From assembly GCA_000993405.1 (NCBI GenBank), contig LBWB01000016.1:1-40136 (forward strand): 40,136 bases of DNA. Direction: 5' to 3'. Position numbers and translations under genes: made by a program. Origin of the DNA: Candidatus Woesebacteria bacterium GW2011_GWB1_39_12. GTDB lineage: Bacteria > Patescibacteriota > Microgenomatia > UBA8517. Under the pieces are notes generated by a model. It saw nothing but the letters and a program-made list of their open reading frames with translations, was not told where the DNA came from and did not search any database. Positions 25,237 through 33,629 of the stretch are shown here, one piece after another. Position 1 is the first letter of the stretch, and each line of letters opens with the position of its first letter.

Positions 25237-26049
25237 ATGCCTACAGGATTTTATAAACGTTCTGAAAAAGAATTAGACAGGTTAAGAAAAATGATGAAAG
25301 AAATTGGCTTAAGAAATGATTTGAAAGTAAAAAAAATATGCGAAGTATGTAAGAAATCATATCTATGTCACAATTTTAGAAAAAATACTTCTCGCTTTTG
25401 TTCAAGAGAATGTTTTTTAAAAGCATCAAGAATGGGTTTGATTATTTATTTTTCTAAAGGTCATATAAGAAAAATAAAAAGAATTGAATATAATTGTAAA
25501 GAATGTGGAAAAATTAAAACAATAGCCCCAAGTCAATATAAATATTATAAAAATGCTGGTAGTTTTTGTTCTTTAATATGTAAAAATAAAAATAAAAAAT
25601 ATAAAAAAGATATGGCTAATGTTTTTGTAGGTAGAATGCCAATTCCTATAAGAATAGGATATGGTACTAACAGACACGTAAAAGTATTCAATGGAAAATA
25701 TCTTATAGGAAACAAAAATATATATTTTAGAAGTAAATGGGAAGCAAACTATGCTGTCTATTTAGATTTTCTAAAGAAAAATAATTCTATTAAAGATTGG
25801 TTATTTGAAAAAGATGTTTTTATCTTCCAAAAGATAAAGTTTGGAACAAGAAGTTATCGTCCAGATTTTAAAGTTTTTAATAATGATGGAACTTTTGAAT
25901 ATCATGAAATAAAAGGATGGATGGATAAAAAATCTAAAACTAAATTAAACAGAATGAGAATATATTTCCCTAATATTAAAATGGTCTTAATTCAACAAAA
26001 TGAATATAGAGAAATTATGAAATACAAAAATTTATTAAAATTTTATTGA
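25237..26049 (+). CDS. Zinc-finger plus PD-(D/E)XK nuclease (DUF1064/EDxHD-like)
   Basis: FCSRECF / FCSLICKN fingers; FRSKWEANYAVYLDFLKK...TRSYRPDFKVFNNDGTFEYHEIKGWMDKKSKTKLNRMRIYFPNIKMVLI. Confidence 0.7.
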   Translation: MPTGFYKRSEKELDRLRKMMKEIGLRNDLKVKKICEVCKKSYLCHNFRKNTSRFCSRECFLKASRMGLIIYFSKGHIRKIKRIEYNCKECGKIKTIAPSQYKYYKNAGSFCSLICKNKNKKYKKDMANVFVGRMPIPIRIGYGTNRHVKVFNGKYLIGNKNIYFRSKWEANYAVYLDFLKKNNSIKDWLFEKDVFIFQKIKFGTRSYRPDFKVFNNDGTFEYHEIKGWMDKKSKTKLNRMRIYFPNIKMVLIQQNEYREIMKYKNLLKFY

Positions 26050-26136
26050 AAATAAAAGCTAACGGGACAACAAAGTTTTCAATTGGAGATATAAAACTTT
26101 TAATACAAAATTTTAGCAATATTTGGAGATAAAAAC

Positions 26137-26316
26137 ATGCCACTAACAAAACCACTCTTTCATTTCAAAAATAAGTGTCTTCTATGTCAAAAACCCTGCC
26201 GTAATAAATACTGTAATAGAATATGTCGTGAGATAGCTTTTCTTAGGCGAAGATTTGATATTTTAGATAAATATAGAAGGCGGCTTGATATTATTATTAA
26301 ATACTATTCTACTTAG
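26137..26316 (+). CDS. Small Cys-rich protein, 59 aa
   Basis: MPLTKPLFHFKNKCLLCQKPCRNKYCNRICREIAFLRRRF... Confidence 0.5.
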   Translation: MPLTKPLFHFKNKCLLCQKPCRNKYCNRICREIAFLRRRFDILDKYRRRLDIIIKYYST

Positions 26317-26488
26317 ATTTTATCTTTGGCGGTTTTGGTTGCCCGAACCAGCTTTTTCTCCTTACCAACTTCTCCAGTGTCTCTCTTGATATATGGTTTA
26401 CACCAAGTAGTGCTAAATTATGAAAACGGTTAGCTTCTTTTCTTTGGTTCCATTCAATATCAATCTGTTTTCTTTTAGCTTTTTCCAT
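26309..26488 (-). CDS. Small basic protein, 59 aa
   Basis: MEKAKRKQIDIEWNQRKEANRFHNLALLGVNHISRETLEKLVRRKSWFGQPKPPKIKSK; tail-to-tail overlap with 26137..26316. Confidence 0.5.
   Translation of the reverse strand: MEKAKRKQIDIEWNQRKEANRFHNLALLGVNHISRETLEKLVRRKSWFGQPKPPKIKSK
26336..26357 (+). terminator. Weak terminator-like hairpin at the convergent junction
   Basis: TGGTT gcccg AACCA gc TTTTT. Confidence 0.35.
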
Positions 26489-26715
26489 TATATTCCACCT
26501 AATTTAGTTGAAATTTTATAAAGTCCCGAACTTGTTAATGCAACTATTAAACCATTTTCAATACCCGATATCCCAAATAACTTGAGAAACCCAAACACTA
26601 CTCCTAAAACTATAGCAAAACAAAAATACATAAAAGACTTCTTGTCTGGGTTCTCAAAGAGTTTAACCCCGTTTATGAAACCAATGACGACGGCAACACT
26701 TGTTAATTGTTCCAT
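26488..26715 (-). CDS. Holin-like membrane protein
   Basis: ORF 75 aa, two to three hydrophobic segments, next to the endolysin. Confidence 0.6.
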   Translation of the reverse strand: MEQLTSVAVVIGFINGVKLFENPDKKSFMYFCFAIVLGVVFGFLKLFGISGIENGLIVALTSSGLYKISTKLGGI

Positions 26716-26731
26716 TTTATATCATCTCCTT

Positions 26732-26986
26732 TTATTTAATCCCTTGCAATGTTTCAAGGGCTTGAACTTTTAACGCTAACTCTCCATAGCGGGCTTCAAC
26801 GCTGACTAATTTTTGTAAAATAATTTCTTGATTTTTATTCATTATGTCTACTTTCTGGGTAAGCAGTTGAATTTGGGTTGAAAGTCCAAAATAAAGAGTA
26901 GCAAAAGCGAATATAGATGCTATTACGGATACCGAAAAGGCTACTAAATTATCAATTCTCCAAATTGGTAAATTATGTTTTGTCAT
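26732..26986 (-). CDS. Membrane/coiled-coil lysis-module protein
   Basis: ORF 84 aa, one TM then coiled coil; 3' of the endolysin. Confidence 0.6.
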   Translation of the reverse strand: MTKHNLPIWRIDNLVAFSVSVIASIFAFATLYFGLSTQIQLLTQKVDIMNKNQEIILQKLVSVEARYGELALKVQALETLQGIK

Positions 26987-27972
26987 TTAAGTTTTATTTG
27001 TTTTAATTTATTAAAAAGCAAGACTAAGACATCGGCTATAGTTAATTGTTCAATAGTGCTTTGAGATTTACATTCTAAAAGAGCCTTGTTTAGCTCTCCT
27101 TTTGTTCTTGCGATTGCCTCAAGCCCACCCTGAATTTCTTTTAACCTTTTTTCGTATACCCCTACCATACCTTGCTGTTCTGACACTGTGTCGGATAGCT
27201 TTTGTATAAGCTCTCCCCGTAATTTATCGTTATTCAGCACTTGCTCCTTTAATCTGCTAACCTGTTCCATCCTGTTTTCTAACTCTGCTTGAGTATTGCC
27301 AAGTTGGGTTTGGATATCTGTAATGCGACTTTTTAGGCCTGCCACTACCCTTTGAACATCTTCAAAAGAGGTAGATGCTGGGTCACTTGAAATCTCCAAA
27401 TATTTAACCATTTCGTCCCATTTGGTTGAGTTACCAACCAACTTTTCATAAAGAGAACCTTCTATCGTGATATTTGTGTTTGGCATAGGTTGTGTTCCGT
27501 TATAATTTCTAACTTCATCAACGTATTCCTGCGGATTAACTGCGCCGAAATATCCGTTGTTATAATCTTGAACTTCGTGTTGACTATTAAGTATCTTAAT
27601 TTTTTTAACTGTCCAATGAAGATGAGCTCCAGTTGAATTTCCCGTATTATCAGAAATTGCCATTGATTCTCCTTGTTTTTTCTCAGTAAAGGTTTCTATT
27701 GAATGACAGTGAGCGAATGTATGTTTCCAAAGACTTTTGGCTTTAGTTATTACTTCAAAATATATACCATATCCTGGGGGGTCAATACTTTGTTTATAGA
27801 ATTGAACATTTTGAGGAGCAATAATATATCTTTGTCCAACTGGAGTATCAGGATATTTTGTTTTAATATCCCATCCATTATGTGCTTTAAGACCAAATTT
27901 CTTATACATATTGGGGTTTTCTCCAAATTCTTGAGTTAATTGAAATGGGTCTATAGGTAATAATAACTTCAT
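26983..27972 (-). CDS. M23-peptidase endolysin with C-terminal coiled coil
   Basis: AHNGWDIKTKYPDTPVGQ...HCHSIETFTEKKQGESMAISDNTGNSTGAHLHWTVKKI. Confidence 0.8.
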   Translation of the reverse strand: MKLLLPIDPFQLTQEFGENPNMYKKFGLKAHNGWDIKTKYPDTPVGQRYIIAPQNVQFYKQSIDPPGYGIYFEVITKAKSLWKHTFAHCHSIETFTEKKQGESMAISDNTGNSTGAHLHWTVKKIKILNSQHEVQDYNNGYFGAVNPQEYVDEVRNYNGTQPMPNTNITIEGSLYEKLVGNSTKWDEMVKYLEISSDPASTSFEDVQRVVAGLKSRITDIQTQLGNTQAELENRMEQVSRLKEQVLNNDKLRGELIQKLSDTVSEQQGMVGVYEKRLKEIQGGLEAIARTKGELNKALLECKSQSTIEQLTIADVLVLLFNKLKQIKLK

Positions 27973-27977
27973 ATAAT

Positions 27978-28106
27978 TTATCTAAACCAACTTCTAACTG
28001 TATTTATAGCATTTTGTACGATACTTGATGCCTTGCTCTGTTTAGGGGCGGCGGTTTCTTTATATTCGCCATCCAATAAAGACATGAATTCTATGAATGT
28101 AACCAT
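27978..28106 (-). CDS. Small protein, 42 aa
   Basis: MVTFIEFMSLLDGEYKETAAPKQSKASSIVQNAINTVRSWFR. Confidence 0.45.
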   Translation of the reverse strand: MVTFIEFMSLLDGEYKETAAPKQSKASSIVQNAINTVRSWFR

Positions 28107-28112
28107 ATTCTT

Positions 28113-28140
28113 ATATTAACTAATTAACTTTAATTTTCAA
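28113..28140 (-). promoter_or_regulatory. Candidate promoter (TTGAAA-N16-TAATAT) upstream of the lysis module
   Basis: -35 at 28135-28140, -10 at 28113-28118. Confidence 0.45.
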
Positions 28141-28145
28141 ATCAA

Positions 28146-31100
28146 CTATTTATAAAGTTTTCTCATCTCGGCCTTTACCTCGTCAGTTACAATCCCAGCC
28201 TGAATGAGTAGTTTAAGATGTTTAGGTTGGTTTTTTAGAACAAAACTATCAAGTCTGTCCAAGACCGCCTGTGCCCTTGCCGTTGGGTCATCAATCGTTA
28301 AAAGTTCCCTATCGGCTTTCATAATTCCCAACTTCTCCAACTTTCTGTACTTCTCCGCCTGAGCAATAACCTCATCAGTTGCCAGTCCTGAAGATTTTAT
28401 TTTCTCTATAACGGTCTTATCTTTCTTAGCCTTCTTGATTTCAGTTAACAGTAGGTCAGCCTTATCGGTAACTGAAACATTATCAAGTAGCTTAGGATTA
28501 ATCCCTTTCCCTGCGTCATACTGGACTATCATAGTGTCTAAATTATTTTTCTCCGTTCCGCCATAGGTTTGACCTCCTGCTCCAAAGAACATTGGTATTC
28601 CAAAAGGAATTGATGAGGGGTCGTCATTATAAAGGTCGGCCATATCCTGAATAAACATTGGGATTATTCGCTTGATGATTTCCTGTTTGGCGTCAAACGG
28701 TTGTCCTTCAAAACTTGTTCCTTTAGACCAGTTAAGAAAAAAAGACATAACGGGAGCAGTCTTATTTTCAAAATAAGTATTAATTAAATCATATCTTGTC
28801 AAAGGTTTATATCCTTCCCCCAGTTTAATCTTCTTTCCAGTTATGGAACTTGTAAGTTCTCCTTTGATAAGCCTTGCCAAAAGTACAATTGGCTGTTGAA
28901 ATCCGCCTAAGATATCTATTCTCGTATTTCCTTTTTTAAGTTTAAGAAAGTCTGAATTAGTTGGGTCAGTTACTACTTCAAACCCCCCAAGTTTTCCCAG
29001 CTCAAGTAGAGTCGCACTTCCAGCAACATAAGCAAATAAAGTTTTAAGGGCTTCCTTTCTGACAGCGGGTTGAAGTTTTGTATAGTATAGAGGATTTAGT
29101 AATTGAATTCGGGAAGCCAGAAGTCGTGGTGAGAATAATACCGAGGTAACTTCTGTTCCTACTTTCTCAAGTAGCCCTAAAGTTCCCCTCCCCGTCATGG
29201 CATTTATGAACTTAGCCATATCTTTCAGGTATCTTGGGTCTCCAATATCCCCAGTTCTCTTTCCGACTTCAACCATCTTATTGAATACATCAGCCCTCAT
29301 TTTGTTAGCAAATCCTGTATAAGCTCTTGCTGACGCTCTTACAAATTTTCCAATTATAGGAATTTTCTCAGCTAAAGATGACCTGAACTGTTCCTCACGT
29401 TTTTCCAACTGTTCTCCTAAATTCATGATAGAAAGTTTATTCTCCCTCATCATTTGGTAATTGGGACTTTTAACGATGCTTTCATTAAGTTCATTAACAG
29501 CTTTTTCTGAGAAAAAATACTTGAATTGTTCCTTAAAAGCTCCCGCCCATTCTTTAGGATGACGATATCCTCCAAATATCCCCTGTCTAAGACCAAAAGA
29601 CATATCAAATCCTCCAGCAAGTAGTGAGCGTGGGATAGAGAGTGCGTCTCCAAAAAACGACATAACTTTTTCCATTACAGGTCTTTTATCCAGTATCGCC
29701 TTAGTAAATTCTTCTCCAAATACATCACTTAATAATGAGAGTTCATTCTTGGTTGGTAGAGCTGTTCCCTCTTTGCCAAACATCTTGACTAAAGCGTTGT
29801 TGGCTGTCACTTTTTCCCAATCAGTTATAACAGGTGAAGTCTTTACTTGGTCAAATAAGGAATCAATGGTTGGTTGGTCAACAGTTTTTCTTAGGGTTTC
29901 AAATTGAACCTTCGGGAGTTGTCCTTTAAGTTTTACTAGTTGTTCATAAAAACCCTTTTCCCCAGATACAGTTTCTCCTGTCTTGGTAAACTCTCCAATT
30001 CTTGCTCCACGTTCCTTTGTGTATAAACTCTCCTGCGTTTGACGTAAAGGTTTAAGAGCTTCAATTACTTTGTTAATTGGTGGAACTTCAGGTGGTGGAG
30101 GAATAACTGGTTCAGGTGGTATAGCCCCACCTGGAGTAGTCGGCAATATTTTAGGTAATGGTTTTCCCGCTTTACCCAGCACTTGGCTCATCAACTCTTC
30201 GTGTGGAATTCCCATCTGGTCGGCTACCGCCTGAGATGAAGGAAGTTTTCCGATTGCTGGAACCCCAACTTGATACTTTTCATTCTGCTTGACAAGGGCA
30301 GTAAATCTGTCAAGGTCTTTTTGGAAAGGTACTTGTGGTATTTCTACTCCTCCCTGTACTGGGGGTTGTTTTAGTCTTAATCTTTCTTCTGGGGTTATGG
30401 GTTTGATAGATAGACCCATTGGTATATCTTCAATCCTGTATCCTCCTTTAGGCATCTTTAAATCTTCTCTCGCTTTAGCATACCAAATAGGCTCTTTCTT
30501 TCCTCCAGTAACAATAGGTCGTTTTTGGTATTTGTCTATTTCGCTATAAAAGACTTCTTCTCTTGGTTTAGGTTTAGTAAATTGTCCTAATTCATTTCTA
30601 AAAAATTCTTTTGAAGCAGTAATAGCTTCCTTATCAGTTGCCTTAGGAAATACTTTTTTATAAGCATTTATAATGGAAGAAAGTATTTTACCAGCCGTAT
30701 AACCCAATGCTCCTACTCCTCCCCCTAAAACTGCTCCCCCCGCCCCACCTATCGCAGTTGAACCAGCGACCCTTTTAGTATATTCTAATAAGTTTTTTTC
30801 ATCCTGATTTTCTTGTAATCCTCCAGTCAGTCCATAAGCACCTCCAAATTTTCCAAAACCTAATGCTCCTTTACCTATAGATTTTAATAAGGTTTTTTTT
30901 CCTACTTCTTTAACAATAGTTTTAACTGCTCCTCCACCAAACGGAAGCATGATTGCGTTTAAAATTCCAGTTCCTAATTGTCCAACGTCTCCTAAAGTTT
31001 TTTGAATAGGAACTTTTTGTCCTCCTACTGTTCTTCCTAAGTCTAACGACAACTTTGTTCCTCCTCCAACAATATCTCTCGGAATATTAGCAAACCCTTC

Positions 31101-31376
31101 AAGTAATGGTTTACCTAAATAGTCATATCCCCAATCTAATCCTTTGTATCCTGTTTGAATTTTTGGAAGTACAACTGGTTTGTAGGGTTCCTGCATAAAT
31201 GAACTTATTTTCTGTACTGGTTGTTCAAATTTAAGAAGTGTTTGAGAAGCTTGTGGGTTTTGTGTTGCCCAATTTTGTATACCAGTTTGAGCCGTCTTGA
31301 TAGGATTTTGAATAAAAGAACTAACTCCTCCCGCAAGGTTGCCTAATTTTCTTTTGATTGCTGAGATTAAATTCAT
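28146..31376 (-). CDS. Large internal virion/ejection-type protein
   Basis: ORF 1076 aa; Gly-rich amphipathic N-terminus, long helical C-terminal half; position in the tail/ejection cluster. Confidence 0.6.
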   Translation of the reverse strand: MNLISAIKRKLGNLAGGVSSFIQNPIKTAQTGIQNWATQNPQASQTLLKFEQPVQKISSFMQEPYKPVVLPKIQTGYKGLDWGYDYLGKPLLEGFANIPRDIVGGGTKLSLDLGRTVGGQKVPIQKTLGDVGQLGTGILNAIMLPFGGGAVKTIVKEVGKKTLLKSIGKGALGFGKFGGAYGLTGGLQENQDEKNLLEYTKRVAGSTAIGGAGGAVLGGGVGALGYTAGKILSSIINAYKKVFPKATDKEAITASKEFFRNELGQFTKPKPREEVFYSEIDKYQKRPIVTGGKKEPIWYAKAREDLKMPKGGYRIEDIPMGLSIKPITPEERLRLKQPPVQGGVEIPQVPFQKDLDRFTALVKQNEKYQVGVPAIGKLPSSQAVADQMGIPHEELMSQVLGKAGKPLPKILPTTPGGAIPPEPVIPPPPEVPPINKVIEALKPLRQTQESLYTKERGARIGEFTKTGETVSGEKGFYEQLVKLKGQLPKVQFETLRKTVDQPTIDSLFDQVKTSPVITDWEKVTANNALVKMFGKEGTALPTKNELSLLSDVFGEEFTKAILDKRPVMEKVMSFFGDALSIPRSLLAGGFDMSFGLRQGIFGGYRHPKEWAGAFKEQFKYFFSEKAVNELNESIVKSPNYQMMRENKLSIMNLGEQLEKREEQFRSSLAEKIPIIGKFVRASARAYTGFANKMRADVFNKMVEVGKRTGDIGDPRYLKDMAKFINAMTGRGTLGLLEKVGTEVTSVLFSPRLLASRIQLLNPLYYTKLQPAVRKEALKTLFAYVAGSATLLELGKLGGFEVVTDPTNSDFLKLKKGNTRIDILGGFQQPIVLLARLIKGELTSSITGKKIKLGEGYKPLTRYDLINTYFENKTAPVMSFFLNWSKGTSFEGQPFDAKQEIIKRIIPMFIQDMADLYNDDPSSIPFGIPMFFGAGGQTYGGTEKNNLDTMIVQYDAGKGINPKLLDNVSVTDKADLLLTEIKKAKKDKTVIEKIKSSGLATDEVIAQAEKYRKLEKLGIMKADRELLTIDDPTARAQAVLDRLDSFVLKNQPKHLKLLIQAGIVTDEVKAEMRKLYK

Positions 31377-31385
31377 ACATAGTTT

Positions 31386-32903
31386 TTACTGTAATAATGA
31401 TGCAATAGTTTGTTCTCCAGTTTCAGGTGTTATTTGATTTCCAACATATCCTTTATTAGACGATAAAGTCTGTGCGGTAGGTTTAACGTAAGGAAGAAGC
31501 CCAAGTAATCTGTTCTTTCTTTGTTCCTCTGCCGATTGAGCCATCTGGGCCGCTTGGAATTGAGTTGTAATAGTATCTTTCTTAGCTGCCATTCTGTCAT
31601 TTAACATCTTCATTAAACTATCAAGTCCTACTCCTGCATATTGGGCAGACCGCATTAGCTTTGTAAGTTGCTCTCTAAGTGGTTGAGCTCTTGCGGAAAT
31701 CAGCCTTCTTCTCTGGTCTTCAGTCATCAATACATTTCCAGCCTCTCTTGTTACCTGTCCATCAATGGCTTCAATCTCATCAGTTACAGATAATACTTGG
31801 GTATTCAAATCATTAAGAACTGCCTGTTGTTTGGTAACTCCAAGTTCTTCAGCCATCTTGGTATATGCAGCATCAAGGTCTTCTGTAGGCATATTAGCTA
31901 TTTGGTTTGAAGTAGCCATTAACTCCTGAAGTATCATATCCCGTACTTCCTGATTTTGCAGTCCTGTAAACATTTGTCCTTGTTCTCCAACTGCTCCTCC
32001 TCCACTACCAGCAAATATACCCTCAGGAGTTGTAGGTAATTCTGGAGTTTTAATTGGAGGTTTAATTGGAGGTTTAGTTGTTGGAGCTCCAAAGATATTT
32101 GAACCACCTTTATCAGTTCTTTGTTTTCCAAGTAAATCACTTAACTTTTCGGTTAATCCTATCTCTTTAGTTCCCCAACTTCCAACTGGAGCTTGAACCT
32201 TACTATATACATCTCCAAGAGCTTTAGCTCCTGGAAGAAATGTTCCAGCAATATTTAAACCTTTTTGTAACCAGTCTGTCTTTGGTAAGTTGGTAGCACT
32301 TCCCCTATCTCCAGCTTGAACTTCTCCACGTCTTTGAATAGCCGCTCCTAAATCAGCAACACCTTTAGTAAGTCCTTGTCCTATTGAACTGGCTGTCTCT
32401 TGTAATTTTCTCTGTAGAGCTCCCATATTAAATATCTGAGGTTGTGCTGGAGTTGGAACTGGTGTTGGAACTGGAGTTACTGCTGGAGTAGTTGCTTTTC
32501 TTTGAGCTTCTTGTGCTGCTTGTTCGGCCTTATATGCGTTCCAAGAAGGGTCTCCCCATTCAGCTTCATAAATTCCCCTTGAAGGGTCAACTATTTTATA
32601 AGTTCTTCCGCTAATAGTAATTTTATCACCTACATTTTTTCCTCTTGTTAAATCTGCGTCAGAACCACCTGTCGGTGCTGGTTGTTGTCCTCCGCCACCA
32701 CCTGAAGTTCCACCAATGGTTGCCGAAGTTTTTAATTGTGCTGAAGAATCTTTAACTGGGCCTTCTCCAATAAATTTATCAATTTGGGACAATTGTTGTT
32801 GCTGTTGAGCTGTCGGTGGTTTTACACGAGATATCAATTTAGAGGCTTCTGATTGTTGAGGTTGAAAAAATGACTGTACTTTTCTAACTATGGCGTTCCA
32901 CAT
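31386..32903 (-). CDS. Virion-associated protein
   Basis: ORF 505 aa with Pro/Thr/Gly linkers and helical C-terminus. Confidence 0.6.
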   Translation of the reverse strand: MWNAIVRKVQSFFQPQQSEASKLISRVKPPTAQQQQQLSQIDKFIGEGPVKDSSAQLKTSATIGGTSGGGGGQQPAPTGGSDADLTRGKNVGDKITISGRTYKIVDPSRGIYEAEWGDPSWNAYKAEQAAQEAQRKATTPAVTPVPTPVPTPAQPQIFNMGALQRKLQETASSIGQGLTKGVADLGAAIQRRGEVQAGDRGSATNLPKTDWLQKGLNIAGTFLPGAKALGDVYSKVQAPVGSWGTKEIGLTEKLSDLLGKQRTDKGGSNIFGAPTTKPPIKPPIKTPELPTTPEGIFAGSGGGAVGEQGQMFTGLQNQEVRDMILQELMATSNQIANMPTEDLDAAYTKMAEELGVTKQQAVLNDLNTQVLSVTDEIEAIDGQVTREAGNVLMTEDQRRRLISARAQPLREQLTKLMRSAQYAGVGLDSLMKMLNDRMAAKKDTITTQFQAAQMAQSAEEQRKNRLLGLLPYVKPTAQTLSSNKGYVGNQITPETGEQTIASLLQ

Positions 32904-32930
32904 AAATATAATGAAATGTTAATAGAACCA

Positions 32931-32959
32931 ATAATAATTACTATTATCTAAATAATCAA
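32931..32959 (-). promoter_or_regulatory. Candidate promoter (TTGATT-N17-TATTAT)
   Basis: -35 at 32954-32959, -10 at 32931-32936. Confidence 0.5.
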
Positions 32960-32960
32960 A

Positions 32961-33629
32961 TCAACTGACGTTGGTTGCTATACCTTTTGTAAAAACAATA
33001 GTTCCTGAAGTAGTTGTTGTTCCACCAAAATCAACTGTTTTAATATAAACAACAGTTCCGTCAACTCCTACTGTTCCACCTACTGAATATGCTATTGGAT
33101 TAACCGTACCCCCTGTTAAAGATGGCGTACCAATAGTCGGAGTTACTAAATTAAGACTGGTCGCAGTTCCGCCTATTATTGTTGGAGTTCCAAAAGTACC
33201 TAAGCTATATGTCCCACCCGTAATGGTAGGAGTTCCAAGTGTAAGAGTATTTGCCGTACCACCAGTTGAAGCCATCGTTCCTATTGTTGGGGTAACTAAC
33301 TTCATACTGGTTGCCGTTCCTCCGTTATATACCATATTTGTAAGCGTTATTCCTGTAAGGTCATCTGCCCCTCCTGAAGTATGGGAGGCGGCATGAAGTT
33401 TAGTGTGATGCTGGTCTGACGTTACTCCACCCAAATCATTATGTAAAACTGTTCCTGTGACCTCACGGGTTAAATCTATAGCGGGTTGGTCTAAATTATT
33501 ATGATGATGAATGGTCGGTTCGGGTTCATCTTTCATCTCTGGGGTTCTAACCACCTTGACTTCCTTGCCATCTATAATGGTAAATTCATCTTTAGCCTCA
33601 AGTGATGGAGTTTTAATATTGTCGTCCAT
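32961..33629 (-). CDS. Repetitive fibre-like protein (GGTATS..LVTPTIG repeats)
   Basis: ORF 222 aa: GGTATSMKLVTPTIGTMASTGGTANTLTLGTPTITGGTYSLGTFGTPTIIGGTATSLNLVTPTIG. Confidence 0.6.
   Translation of the reverse strand: MDDNIKTPSLEAKDEFTIIDGKEVKVVRTPEMKDEPEPTIHHHNNLDQPAIDLTREVTGTVLHNDLGGVTSDQHHTKLHAASHTSGGADDLTGITLTNMVYNGGTATSMKLVTPTIGTMASTGGTANTLTLGTPTITGGTYSLGTFGTPTIIGGTATSLNLVTPTIGTPSLTGGTVNPIAYSVGGTVGVDGTVVYIKTVDFGGTTTTSGTIVFTKGIATNVS

Noticed and set aside
29450-29653. Second-frame minus ORF in the 1076-aa gene
   Set aside because: Short out-of-frame ORF with no recognisable features, unlike the HNH case.
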